From: Acidimicrobiales bacterium | GTDB lineage: Bacteria > Actinomycetota > Acidimicrobiia > Acidimicrobiales > UBA8190 | DNA: 64,000 bases | Reading direction: 5' to 3' | NCBI GenBank assembly: GCA_035531755.1 | Contig: DATKSK010000042.1 | Coordinates: forward strand, 48,432-112,431 | Shown here: positions 16,800 to 25,035 of the stretch, piece by piece | Layout of the letters: each line of letters begins with the position of its first letter | How positions within the stretch are numbered: the first letter of the stretch is position 1 | The notes under the pieces: model-generated | The model's database searches: none | Told to the model about the DNA's origin: nothing | Seen by the model: only the letters and a program-made list of their open reading frames with translations | Made by a program: the position numbers and the translations under genes

Positions 16800-17933
16800 G
16801 TGAGGCAAAGCATCCGGCTCGGCCGGGTCGCCGGCGTCCCCGTCGGCGTGCATTGGAGCGTGGCCGTGATCTTCGGCCTCGTGACCTGGCAGCTGGCGAC
16901 CATCGTCTTCCCCGACGCGTACGGCACCGGCGACCGCCCCGAGTACTGGGGCGCCGCGGTGGCGGCCGCCGTGCTGTTCTTCCTGTCCCTCCTGGCGCAC
17001 GAGGCCTCCCATGCCCTGGTGGCCCGCCGCAACGGCGTGGGCGTGCAGTCGATCACGTTGTGGCTCTTCGGCGGCGTTGCACAGCTCGACGGCGAGGCCC
17101 GCACGCCCGGCGCGGACTTCAGGATCGCCATCGTCGGGCCCGGCACGAGCGTGGTGCTGGCCGGGGTGTTCGCGTCGGCGCAGCTGCTGCTGGAACGGGC
17201 GGGGGCGCACGGCCTGGTCGTCGACGTGGCCACGTGGCTGTGGGAGATCAACCTCCTCCTGGCGGTGTTCAACCTGATCCCGGCGGCACCCCTCGACGGG
17301 GGGCGCGTCCTGCGCGCCGGCATCTGGCGCGTCTCGCACGACCACACCCGGGCCTCGGTCCTCGCCGCGCGTGCGGGGCTCGGCTTCGGCATCGTGCTCA
17401 TGGGCCTGGGAATCGTGGAGTTCGCCATGGGCGCGGCGGTCGGGCTGTGGCCGGCCTTCCTCGGGTGGTTCCTGTTCATGGCGGCGCGGGCCGAGGAGAC
17501 CGCCGCCAAGGAGCGCGGCGGCATCGAGGGCGCGTCGGTCGGGTCGGTCATGATCCCCCACCCGCCGGTCGTCCCCGCCGGCACGACGGTCGCCGAGCTC
17601 GTCGCCGTCCACCTGCCGTGGTGGCACGGCACCGCCGCCGCCGTGGTGGGGCCGACCGGTTGGCTCGCCGGCGTGGTGACGCTCGCGCAGGTCAATGCCG
17701 TGGCGCCCGACCGGAGGACCACGACGACCGTGGGCGACATCGCCGTGCCGATCGGGGCGGCGCCCGTGGGCCGGCCCGACGAGCCCATGCCCGACCTCCT
17801 CGGTCGCATGTACGCGTCGGGCGGCCGGCCGGCGGTGGTGCTCGACCCCGACAACCGGTTGGCGGGCATCGTCACCCTGGACGACGTGGTCCGCGCCGGC
17901 CGTCGTCAGCACCAGGGCGCGGGCCGGGTCTGA
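16800..17933 (+). CDS. Site-2 protease-type M50 metallopeptidase with CBS domains
   Basis: A 377-residue membrane protease. Six or so membrane segments are seen. The zinc motif HEASH lies in LLAHEASHALVARRNGVGV at about residue 64, and the third ligand region is AAPLDGGRVLRAGIWR near residue 160. The C-terminal 140 residues hold two CBS repeats (SVMIPHPPVVPAGTTVAEL, then MPDLLGRMYASGGRPAVVL), as in SpoIVFB/Rip-type proteins of the CBS subgroup. It would cleave a membrane-bound substrate such as an anti-sigma factor, with CBS domains sensing nucleotides. No anti-sigma gene lies nearby. GTG start. Confidence 0.9.
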   Translation: MRQSIRLGRVAGVPVGVHWSVAVIFGLVTWQLATIVFPDAYGTGDRPEYWGAAVAAAVLFFLSLLAHEASHALVARRNGVGVQSITLWLFGGVAQLDGEARTPGADFRIAIVGPGTSVVLAGVFASAQLLLERAGAHGLVVDVATWLWEINLLLAVFNLIPAAPLDGGRVLRAGIWRVSHDHTRASVLAARAGLGFGIVLMGLGIVEFAMGAAVGLWPAFLGWFLFMAARAEETAAKERGGIEGASVGSVMIPHPPVVPAGTTVAELVAVHLPWWHGTAAAVVGPTGWLAGVVTLAQVNAVAPDRRTTTTVGDIAVPIGAAPVGRPDEPMPDLLGRMYASGGRPAVVLDPDNRLAGIVTLDDVVRAGRRQHQGAGRV

Positions 17934-18088
17934 GCGCCGGCTCAGGTGCGGGCGCGCCGGGCTCAGGTAACGTCGGCCGATGGCCCGGCCCGAGTCCGAC
18001 GCCGTCGCCCGTGCCCGACGACCTCGCCGCCTCGCTGCGGCGCGGTGCGTGGCGATGGCGGCGACGACGGTGGGAGGACCGGACGGCC

Positions 18089-18550
18089 GTGACTGACGGA
18101 GGCGAGCTGGCGGGCGCCGTCGCCGAGGCCCGACAGCGGCTGCTCGGGTTCGTACAGGCGTGCTCCGAGGAGCAGTGGGCCTCGGCCCCACTCGCCGGCG
18201 ATGACGACCCTCGCACCGTGGCGGTCGTCGTCGACCACGTGGCCGACGCCTACGAATACCTGGCCGGGTGGATCGACGCGCTGGCACGGGGCGAGACGCC
18301 CGAGGTAAACCGCGACGTCGTCGACGACCTCAACGCACGCCACGCCGCCGCGGTGACGGCCCCGACACGTGATGCCGTGACGGCACACCTCGCCCGCAGC
18401 GGTGACGCCATCGTGGCGCTCATCTCGTCCCTGGCGCCGGAGCAGGTCGCCGGGGACCGCGGACGGGTCCTCCGATTCGCCGAGATCGCCGCCCGGCACG
18501 CCGACAGTCACCGCGCCGAGCTCGAAGCGGCCCTCGGGCTGTCGTCGTAA
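18089..18550 (+). CDS. DinB/maleylpyruvate isomerase-like protein
   Basis: A 153-residue helical-bundle protein from GTG 18089, with GGGAGG about 11 bases upstream; GTG 18011 is an alternative. The sequence AGAVAEARQRLLGFVQACSE, VVVDHVADAYEYLAGWIDAL and AARHADSHRAELEAAL places one histidine in each of two helices, as in DinB-like proteins that bind a metal. Mycothiol- or bacillithiol-dependent enzymes use this fold. It overlaps the convergent ABC permease by 43 bases. The role is not determined beyond the fold. Confidence 0.7.
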   Translation: MTDGGELAGAVAEARQRLLGFVQACSEEQWASAPLAGDDDPRTVAVVVDHVADAYEYLAGWIDALARGETPEVNRDVVDDLNARHAAAVTAPTRDAVTAHLARSGDAIVALISSLAPEQVAGDRGRVLRFAEIAARHADSHRAELEAALGLSS

Positions 18551-19476
18551 CCGGCGTCGGGGCCCCTGCCGGCGCGGGGGCCTCCGACCCGGCCCGGGCC
18601 GCGGCGTCGTCGTCGACGCGCACGCGTGGAGGCCAGGACGACGAGGTACACGGTGGCGGCTACGGCGATCACGCAGAAGCTCGGTGGAAGATCCGGGAGC
18701 TCGTAGCTCGCCACGAGCCCGACCCACATGTCGGCCACCGCCAGTGCGCCCGACAGGGCGAGGGCGCCGAACGGTCGCGTGGTGAGGAGCAGCGCCGTGC
18801 CGGCCGGCGCGGCCAGGAGCCCGAGCAGCAGCAGCGAGCCGACCGCCTGCGTGGCCTCGGCCGCGCAGGCGCCCACGAGCGCCAGGAAACCGAGGCCGAG
18901 GGCCACCACCGGCACGCGGCGCGCCTCGGCCACAGCAGGGTCGATACTGGCGAAGAACAGGGGCCTGGCGATGACGACCACCGCCGCGACCACCGCCGCC
19001 GCGACCACCGCCGCCACGATCGTCTGGCCGGCGCCCAGGCCGAAGATCGAGCCGAAGAGGACGCTCACCCCGGCGGTGCCGTTCCCCGTACTGCGCGACG
19101 TGGTGAAGATGGACAGGAACAGGACGCCCAGGCCCAGGATCCAGGCGAACACGCTCCCCACCACCACGTCGTCGGCCTGGCCGCGGGGGCCGAGCGTCCC
19201 CATCAGGATCCCGACGCCGATGGTGGCGACGAACAACCCGAGGCGCAGGTCGACGCCGAACGCCAGCGCTGCCAGGGCGCCCGTGAACGCAACGTGGCTC
19301 AAGGCGTCGCCGGTGAAGACCTGGCTGCGCAGCACGACGAAGTAGCCCACCAGGCCCGCGGCGGCGGCGATCGACGTCCCTGCCACGAAGGCGTTGCGCA
19401 TGAACGGCTGGGTGAACAGGCCCTCGAGACCGAGACCCTGCAGGTGGGCCAGGACGTGCAGGACGACGCCGCTCAC
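18508..19476 (-). CDS. Metal (Zn/Mn) ABC transporter permease, second subunit
   Basis: A 322-residue ABC-3 family permease. GTG 19476 overlaps the stop of the upstream permease by four bases. About nine membrane helices are visible, starting at FMRNAFVAGTSIAAAAGLVGYFVVLRSQ. The family stretch FTGDALSHVAFTGALAALAFG is followed by ASIDPAVAEARRVPV and EATQAVGSLLLLGLLAAPAG. The C-terminal tail is Arg/Gly-rich and overlaps the convergent DinB-like gene. It pairs with the next permease to form a heterodimeric channel for zinc or manganese. Confidence 0.9.
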   Translation of the reverse strand: MSGVVLHVLAHLQGLGLEGLFTQPFMRNAFVAGTSIAAAAGLVGYFVVLRSQVFTGDALSHVAFTGALAALAFGVDLRLGLFVATIGVGILMGTLGPRGQADDVVVGSVFAWILGLGVLFLSIFTTSRSTGNGTAGVSVLFGSIFGLGAGQTIVAAVVAAAVVAAVVVIARPLFFASIDPAVAEARRVPVVALGLGFLALVGACAAEATQAVGSLLLLGLLAAPAGTALLLTTRPFGALALSGALAVADMWVGLVASYELPDLPPSFCVIAVAATVYLVVLASTRARRRRRRGPGRVGGPRAGRGPDAGYDDSPRAASSSAR

Positions 19477-20369
19477 GCCGCGGTCACCTCCGGGCGCCCC
19501 CGCCACCGCCGCCGGGTCCCGGCCGCCAACCCGGCTGCCACGTACGCACCGAACGCCAGCGTGGTCACCCAGAACCCGATCGGGTACGGCGAGTAGAACG
19601 CGATGACGAGCCCGAGCCACGTGACCGACAGGGCGATGGCGACGGCGACGGCGACACCGAGCAGCGGGCGGGGGGTGAGCCGCTGTGCGGTGGCGGCCGG
19701 CATCACGAGCAGGGCGAAGACCAGGAGGGAGCCGGTGATCTGGCTGGCCTCGGCGGCGGCCAGGCCGAGGAGGACGAGGAAGGCCACCGAGAGCGGGCCC
19801 ACCCGGACGCCGCGGGCCCGGGCCACGTCGGGGTCGATCGAGGCGAACAACAGGGGGCGGCCGAGGACGGCCATGGCGCCGAGGGCGACGGCCGCCACCG
19901 CCAGCAGCGTGACGACCTGGGTGCCGGTGATCCCGAGGAAGCTCCCGAACAACAGCGCGTTGATGCCGTTGAGGTTGCCGCCGTAGAGGCTGACGAAGAG
20001 GAAGCCGAACGCGAGCAACAGGGTCTGCACGGTCCCGGTGACGGCGTTCTCCTCACTGAAGGCACGGCCGCGCGTATGCGGGACCACAGAGATCAACAGC
20101 GCGGCGAGGACGCAGAACCCGAAGTACCCGAGCAGGGCGCTGACGCCCACCAGAGTGGCCCCGGCCGCACCGGGGAAGCCGACGAGCGCGAGCGTGTGCC
20201 CGGCGAAGCTCTGGCGACGCAGGACCATGAACCACCCCATGACACCCGCCATCACCGCCACCACGGTGCCGGCCCGCAGGGCATTGACCATGAACGCGTA
20301 GTCGAGGACGTGGCGCACGTCGCCCACCACGTCCCAGCTGAGCCCCGGTCCGGCGTCAGTGAGGACCAT
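19473..20369 (-). CDS. Metal (Zn/Mn) ABC transporter permease, first subunit
   Basis: A 298-residue ABC-3 permease with an ATG at 20369, overlapping the ATPase gene by 14 bases. LRRQSFAGHTLALVGFPGAAGATLVG is the conserved cytoplasmic-loop region, and ASIDPDVARARGVRVGPLS and EASQITGSLLVFALLVMPAATAQ are family marks. It is similar in plan to the downstream permease, so the pore is probably a heterodimer as in SitCD or MntCD. No metal-binding lipoprotein gene lies in the cluster. Confidence 0.9.
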   Translation of the reverse strand: MVLTDAGPGLSWDVVGDVRHVLDYAFMVNALRAGTVVAVMAGVMGWFMVLRRQSFAGHTLALVGFPGAAGATLVGVSALLGYFGFCVLAALLISVVPHTRGRAFSEENAVTGTVQTLLLAFGFLFVSLYGGNLNGINALLFGSFLGITGTQVVTLLAVAAVALGAMAVLGRPLLFASIDPDVARARGVRVGPLSVAFLVLLGLAAAEASQITGSLLVFALLVMPAATAQRLTPRPLLGVAVAVAIALSVTWLGLVIAFYSPYPIGFWVTTLAFGAYVAAGLAAGTRRRWRGRPEVTAA

Positions 20370-21216
20370 GGGCCCCTCCGTGGCGATCGGCGTGGTACGC
20401 GGGCGCCTCGGGCTGGCCCACCACCACCAGGCGACCGTCGGCGGTGGTGAGCACCTCGACCGACGTCCGGTAGAGGCGGCTCAGGGTGTCGCCGGTGATC
20501 ACCTCGGCCGGGGTGCCGGCGGCCACACCGCCCTCGGCGATGTACACGACGCGGTCGAGGTACGGCAGGATCGGGTTGACGTCGTGGGCGACGATGACGA
20601 CGCTCACCCCGGCGCGGCGGCAGATGGAGCTGACGAGGGCGGCGACCGAGCCCTGGTTGGGGAGGTCGAGGCTGTCGAGGGGCTCGTCGAGGAGCAGCAG
20701 CTCGGGGCGGCGTACCAGTGCCTGGGCGATGAGCAGGCGCTGCTGCTCTCCACCCGAGATCTCGCCGATGGGCCGGGAGGCGAATGCCGAGGCACCCACC
20801 AGGTCGACGACGTCGCGCACGCGTGCCTCGTCGTCGCGCCTGCGGCGCCGGGCTCCGGGCGTCAGGGGCAGTGGGAAGCCGAACCGGTCACCGTTCAGCC
20901 CGAGCCGCACGAGATCGAACCCCCGCACGCGCAGCGACGGCTCGAAGCTGCGGCGCTGCGGCAGGTAGCCGATGCGGTCGTTGTGCTCGCCCGGGCGGCC
21001 GTCGAGCACCGTGACCGTCCCACCCGACGGAGGCACCAATCCGAGGACGACCTTCACGAGTGTCGACTTCCCCGCCCCGTTGGGCCCGAGGACGGCGACG
21101 AGCTCTCCCGCCTCCACGGCCAGGTCGACCCCCGACCACAGGGTCCGGCCGCCGATGCGGACCGACGCGCCTCGCAGGCGCAGGACCTCCCTGGCCGAGC
21201 CGCCCGGGGTGTGCAC
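20356..21216 (-). CDS. Metal ABC transporter ATP-binding protein
   Basis: A 286-residue ABC ATPase from GTG 21216, with AGGAGGGG seven bases upstream. Walker A is GPNGAGKST near residue 49, the Q-loop is in IGYLPQRR, the signature is ISGGEQQRLLIAQAL, Walker B is LLLLDEPLDSLD and the switch is AHDVN. It powers the two permeases downstream in the same operon. A perfect 15-base palindrome of Fur-family type lies about 105 bases upstream, so expression is probably repressed when the metal is plentiful. Zinc is favoured over manganese from the linked Fur/Zur gene. Confidence 0.92.
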   Translation of the reverse strand: MHTPGGSAREVLRLRGASVRIGGRTLWSGVDLAVEAGELVAVLGPNGAGKSTLVKVVLGLVPPSGGTVTVLDGRPGEHNDRIGYLPQRRSFEPSLRVRGFDLVRLGLNGDRFGFPLPLTPGARRRRRDDEARVRDVVDLVGASAFASRPIGEISGGEQQRLLIAQALVRRPELLLLDEPLDSLDLPNQGSVAALVSSICRRAGVSVVIVAHDVNPILPYLDRVVYIAEGGVAAGTPAEVITGDTLSRLYRTSVEVLTTADGRLVVVGQPEAPAYHADRHGGAHGPH

Positions 21217-21320
21217 GTGGGATCCCCTCCTGATCGTCGCCGGGCGTCGGGCCCGGGGGCCGTCCCCCAGCCGCCCGGCACCCGGCGGGGCCGGCGGGGC
21301 CGGCGCCGACGGTAATACGA

Positions 21321-21335
21321 TAGTGATTCTCACTA
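21321..21335. promoter_or_regulatory. Fur/Zur-type operator palindrome
   Basis: TAGTGATTCTCACTA is a perfect 6-3-6 inverted repeat (TAGTGA/TCACTA) in the divergent region between the metal transporter operon and the Fur-family gene. It resembles Zur and Fur boxes, in which inverted repeats of this size are bound by regulator dimers. The AT-rich bases around it (GGTAATACGA, CAAGATACGAT) could be promoter elements. The link to the Fur-type gene next door is inference. Confidence 0.7.
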
Positions 21336-21576
21336 CAAGATACGATGGGCCGGGCCGGGGCGGGCCGGGCCGGCCCGGGCCGGGGCGGGGAGGGGCGCTG
21401 GGCCCGTGCGCCGGGCCTGGCCCACGGCCAGGTTCCGGGTCGCGGACACCGCGGCCGGGGCGGGCGGGTGGCGTCGGACCGGCAGCGGCGGACCGGACGG
21501 ACACGGGCTGACCGGACCAGGCGATTTCGCGGGAGGGGGCGAGGGGGCGACCGTGGCCCGATGGCATAGTGAGCGG

Positions 21577-22023
21577 ATGGCACAGCGGGGGGCGCCCGAT
21601 GAGCAAGCCCTCGGTGGCGCGCCACGCGACACGCGTCAGCGCCGCGCCGTGCTCGCCGCCCTCGGCGAGATGGGGAGCTTCCGCAGCGCCCAGATGATCC
21701 ACAGCTCGATCCTCCGCGGCGGCCAGCGGATCGGGCTCGCCACCGTCTACCGGACGCTCAGGCTGCTCAACGACGCCGGGGAGGTCGACGTCGTACGCGA
21801 CGACGCCGGCGAACAGCTCTTCCGGCGGTGCGAGGCGTCACAGCACCACCACCATCTGGTGTGCGTGTCGTGCGGGACGGCGGTCGAGGTCGAGTCGGCG
21901 CCGATGGAACGCTGGGCCGAAGCGGTCGGCCGAGAGCATGGGTTCTCGGAGGTCCGTCATTCCGTCGAGGTGTTCGGGACCTGCCCCCGCTGTGCCCGCC
22001 TCGCCGGCGGCCAGGCCGGCTGA
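21577..22023 (+). CDS. Fur family regulator, probably Zur
   Basis: A 148-residue Fur-fold repressor from ATG 21577 (GTG 21553 is also possible, with a GA-rich site upstream). The DNA-binding half holds RDTRQRRAVLAALGEMGSF and RIGLATVYRTLRLLNDAGEVD. The dimer half has the HHHH metal cluster in SQHHHHLVCVSCGTAVEV plus CVSC and CPRC pairs that hold structural zinc. Its place beside a zinc/manganese ABC transporter and a palindrome argues for Zur rather than Fur. Sensor metal is not proven by sequence. Confidence 0.88.
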   Translation: MAQRGAPDEQALGGAPRDTRQRRAVLAALGEMGSFRSAQMIHSSILRGGQRIGLATVYRTLRLLNDAGEVDVVRDDAGEQLFRRCEASQHHHHLVCVSCGTAVEVESAPMERWAEAVGREHGFSEVRHSVEVFGTCPRCARLAGGQAG

Positions 22024-22042
22024 GGGCCCGCACCCCTGGCTG

Positions 22043-22441
22043 TCAGGCACCCGACCCGGGCCCGGCAGACTCCTCGGCGGTCCCCGCCGAGCGATGTTCG
22101 GACCACTGCCGCCAGGCCTGGTACCCACCGACGAGGTCAGCGGCCCGCGTGAAGCCCACGTCGGCCAGCGATTCGGCCGCCAGGCTCGAGGCGTAACCCG
22201 CCGAGCACACGACGACGACCGGCTGATCGTGCGCACGCACCTGCGCGATCCGGTGCGCCCCGGTCGGGTCGAGCTGCCACTCGAGCACGTTGCGCTCGAT
22301 CACGACGGCACCGGGCAGCGCGCCTTCCTCATGGCGCTGCGCAGCCGGGCGGATGTCGACCACGAGGGCGCCCTCTGCCGCGACGGCCTCGAGCTCGTCG
22401 GGCTCCACCCGGCCGATCCGCCGTGGAGCGCAGCCATGCAC
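22043..22441 (-). CDS. Rhodanese-domain protein of the cysteine-dioxygenase-linked type
   Basis: A single rhodanese domain of about 132 residues from GTG 22441. RRIGRVEPDELEAVAAEGAL leads to VVDIRPAAQRHEEGALPGA, then VIERNVLEWQLDP, and the active-site loop VVVVCSAGYASSLAA with its catalytic cysteine. In actinobacteria, rhodaneses with this DIRPxxQR...ERNVLEWRLDP pattern usually sit right after a cysteine dioxygenase gene. Remains of such a dioxygenase can be read just upstream on the same strand. The protein would move sulfane sulfur in the cytoplasm. Because the upstream gene is broken, the true start is uncertain. Confidence 0.8.
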   Translation of the reverse strand: MHGCAPRRIGRVEPDELEAVAAEGALVVDIRPAAQRHEEGALPGAVVIERNVLEWQLDPTGAHRIAQVRAHDQPVVVVCSAGYASSLAAESLADVGFTRAADLVGGYQAWRQWSEHRSAGTAEESAGPGSGA

Positions 22442-22466
22442 GCTGAGCGCCGTGCGGGACCTCGGT

Positions 22467-22640
22467 TCACCACTCGTGGACGTGGTGGGCGTCGAAGGCG
22501 ATCGACGAGCCCGGCGCGAGCAGCCTCGCGCGCATCTGCAGCCCCGCCCGCCGGACCCGGGGGTGGGCGCGGTCCCCGCGAGCTCGCCGCTCGCCACGGC
22601 CATGGCCATGGCCACGGCCAACGACTCGGTCGGACCGGGC
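22467..22640 (-). pseudogene. Cysteine dioxygenase C-terminal remnant, frameshifted
   Basis: Pieces in two frames line up with the C-terminal half of a cysteine dioxygenase cupin: AVASGELAGTAPTPGSGGRG in one frame, then LQMRARLLAPGSSIAFDAHH and VHE in another. The expected VVN and RTALSVHGCAP continue in the frame that leads into the rhodanese. Each frame change is explained by loss of one base from a short G or C run. The N-terminal metal-binding HDH region cannot be found; G/C-rich repeats stand in its place. The gene is therefore dead or badly misassembled. Identity rests on the pattern and on the known linkage to this rhodanese type. Confidence 0.5.
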
Positions 22641-23059
22641 GGTCGGGGCGGTCGGGGCGGACGGGGCGGCACGGTCGCGTCGAGGGGAGGACTCGCCTCG
22701 AGGCGCCGAGAGGTGTCGGCCCGGCGACCTGAAGGGGGGGCCACCAGGTCGCCGGACGACAACACCCTCACACGGAAAGCCCCCCGGGTTGGCGCAGAGA
22801 CCGCGACCAACACCCGTTCCCGCCCAATCCGTATGACGTATTGGTACAACTCCTCCCTTGCCCTTCCTCGAAGGGTGGTCGAAGTTGCCGGTACTCGGAC
22901 TTCCCGTCGGTCGGCCACGGTGACCAGACCATGACCGACGACGTCACTCTGATGGCTCCCGCCTGGGGATAACAAGAGGAAGACGTTGGGGATTCATCCC
23001 AACGGGGAAAAGTTTCGTCCCAACCGGACGAGAGGCCCCCCGGGCGGCCATGGCCGGGA
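22641..23059. other. Intergenic stretch with G/C repeats and an inverted repeat
   Basis: About 420 bases. Short GGTCGGGGC-like repeats lie near 22640-22665. A less GC-rich part follows at 22800-23000. TTGGGGATTCATCCCAA near 22986-23002 is an inverted repeat, and on the minus strand GTTGGGA(C/T)GAA occurs twice about 22 bases apart. These may be regulatory sites for the old dioxygenase-rhodanese unit. No convincing gene was found on either strand. Confidence 0.45.
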
Positions 23060-23320
23060 TCAGGCGACGCGGGCCACCCACACGCCGGATGTCGTCTCGC
23101 GCCACACCACCTCCGCCGCCATCGTGGCGACCGCCTCCTTGGCCTCGTGCAACGACGGCCAACTCGCACCGGATCCCCGGCCGACGACCGCACACGTCTT
23201 GTCGGCCCGCTCGACGATCACAGCCACCACTTGCTTCTGGGCCGGAGCGCCCGGCTCCTTCCTGTGCACCCGCCGCGTGGGGCGGCTCGCCGCCACCGTT
23301 CCAGCTGATCGTGATCCCAT
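23060..23320 (-). CDS. Small conserved-looking hypothetical protein
   Basis: An 86-residue reading from ATG 23320. After a basic N-terminus, VVAVIVERADKTCAVVGRGSG suggests two beta strands, LHEAKEAVATMAAEVVW a helix, and TSGVWVARVA a last strand. The strand-helix-strand pattern and even codon use suggest a folded small alpha/beta protein. I do not recognise the family. No good Shine-Dalgarno sequence is seen, and a longer start (MRVKSGTVSPEK) is possible. It stands alone, with nothing around it that reveals a role. Confidence 0.4.
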   Translation of the reverse strand: MGSRSAGTVAASRPTRRVHRKEPGAPAQKQVVAVIVERADKTCAVVGRGSGASWPSLHEAKEAVATMAAEVVWRETTSGVWVARVA

Positions 23321-23593
23321 GTCGCATTTCTCGGGCGACACGGTGCCGGACTTGACTCTCATCACTCTCAGTGGGCACGTCCGACCACGAGGCGTCGACA
23401 CCAGGCACATCCGCTGCTTGCGTTCGGCACCGCTCTCAGCGCACGGTGGCCTCGGCGACGGTTTGCCATGCCGTCAGCTCCGGCACCGACGCCGGCGGTG
23501 ACCCCCCCGGGTCAGTGTGTCCAGCGCCACGGCGCCCGACGGGCGCGCGACGGTGAAGGGCGCGACGTCACCCGGGTTGAACGTGGTGCGAGG

Positions 23594-23776
23594 TCACCGC
23601 GGTGGCCGCGGTACCGGCTCAGTCCACGAGCCCGACCGCGTGCCCCTCCACGCCGCCTTCACCGTGAGCAGCAGATCCTTCTCGTCCGGCAAGAACTCGC
23701 TAGACGTCGCCGAGAGCGGCACGGCCGTGGCGAGCCGTTCGTAGGCGCGTCCGGAGACGCCGATGACGCGTTTCAC
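23594..23776 (-). CDS. Possible short protein of unknown function
   Basis: A 60-residue reading from GTG 23776, beginning MKRVIGVSGRAYERLATAVPL. It has an ordinary amino-acid mix in the first 45 residues and a Pro/Arg-rich end. No family is recognised and the ribosome site is weak. It is listed because the surrounding 600 bases hold no better gene. It could be chance. Confidence 0.25.
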   Translation of the reverse strand: MKRVIGVSGRAYERLATAVPLSATSSEFLPDEKDLLLTVKAAWRGTRSGSWTEPVPRPPR

Positions 23777-23891
23777 GTGACGACGGCCTGATCGTCACAT
23801 GCCGTTCACCTCCCGCGAGTTCGGGCGGGCCGTCCACAGGCGGCGTACAACCTGTGAGGTATCGGCGAGTCCACGACGTCAGGCGATCCCG

Positions 23892-24647
23892 CTACGACGT
23901 CCCGATGGAGGCGGCGATGCCGGCGGCGAACCGCATCTCCCCCGACGAGTAGCCCGGGCACACGTTACGACCCCACGGTCGCGGGCAGAAGTGGAGCCCA
24001 TCGGAATTCCGCACGGCGATCCGACCGGACTCGCAGCCCTTCCTCGTACCCTCGTCGCCCATGCACGGGAGCGTCCAGGTGAATTTCCCGCCGACCGTGA
24101 CGGCCAGTGCCGGTGCCCTCGCCACGCTCGCTCCGGGGAACTTCGCCGACTCGACGTCGGCGATCGCGACAAGGTCGTCCGAGACCGCGGTGAATAGGGC
24201 AGTCGGGGGAGGGGCGATGAACATCATGCGGACGCCACTGCCCGTGACGGTGCGGAAGAAGGCATCCAGGTCGTAGGTGTACTTGTCGACCCACGCCGGC
24301 GTCGTGTCGATGTAGTGCCCACCGGTGGCAGGATCGATCATGCAGCGCGTCCACGACGCTCCGGCGGACTCGAGCCCGACCAGCGTGGGACGGAAACGCG
24401 CAATATCCCGCTGCAACTGCGGGAGCCAGTCGCAGGGGGCTGTCGCCGGAACCGCTCGCACCACGACCCGCCACCCGACGTCCTTCCTGATGTCCTTCAT
24501 GAGCGCCTTGGTCGTCTCCCAGAGCAGCGAGTCGCCGTACAGGACCGCCGTCTTGGGCTTGTGGGGAGCCGCCATCGCGACCGGGGCTGCTGCTGTCAAC
24601 AGCAGGACGACCGCACACGTGGCCAGCGTCACACGCCTCCCGGCCAT
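23892..24647 (-). CDS. Secreted SGNH/GDSL-like hydrolase
   Basis: A 251-residue exported protein. AGGAGG lies four bases before the ATG at 24647. A signal peptide MAGRRVTLATCAVVLLLTAA runs to a likely cut after VAMAAP. The GDS motif with the nucleophile serine is in AVLYGDSLLWE (Ser40). A GxxS/T-like block follows in RPTLVGLESAGASW, and the Asp-x-x-His pair is in SDGLHFCP near the end. Several cysteines (CDWLP, TRCMID, LPCMGDEG, GCESG) suggest disulfides outside the cell. It probably removes acyl or acetyl groups from a wall or extracellular glycan. Substrate unknown. Confidence 0.8.
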   Translation of the reverse strand: MAGRRVTLATCAVVLLLTAAAPVAMAAPHKPKTAVLYGDSLLWETTKALMKDIRKDVGWRVVVRAVPATAPCDWLPQLQRDIARFRPTLVGLESAGASWTRCMIDPATGGHYIDTTPAWVDKYTYDLDAFFRTVTGSGVRMMFIAPPPTALFTAVSDDLVAIADVESAKFPGASVARAPALAVTVGGKFTWTLPCMGDEGTRKGCESGRIAVRNSDGLHFCPRPWGRNVCPGYSSGEMRFAAGIAASIGTS

Positions 24648-25035
24648 CGAACCTCCTGCGTGACCATTCGCACGGAGTGACAGGCGAGTGGTCGAACCGA
24701 CCGCTCTCCGTCCGACAACGAGCGTCGCACCTGCCAGCCGCGGTCCATAGGGACCATGGGCGCTTCTCCGAAAGGACGAAAGTCCTACCGATCGGGGCGC
24801 GGGGCGGACGATGCAGGCCATGGGCTCCGACACGCCGCGACCGGGGGCTCCGGTCGGTCTACCGCCCGCGTGGGGCGGAGCACCGGGGCGCGACGAGGCG
24901 CAGCGCGCCCGTCAGCGCAGCGGGGCCCGTCGTCCGGTCGTCTGCGGTCGGCCCGTGACCACCGCCCCACCCGTGCCGGGCCCCTCCTGCGGTGGATCGC
25001 CCGATCCGGCGGCGGCGGGCCGGTCGGTGTCGGGA
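24648..25035. other. Intergenic region with a 14-bp palindrome
   Basis: About 390 bases between two genes that both read leftward. AGGACGAAAGTCCT at 24773-24786 is a 5-4-5 inverted repeat close to the GGGAC-TWWA-GTCCC core of DosR/DevR-type boxes. A second inverted repeat, GGTCCATAGGGACC, lies 20-30 bases further down at about 24742-24755. Both are upstream of the SGNH gene. No gene is supported here; longer readings on either strand are shadows. Confidence 0.45.
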
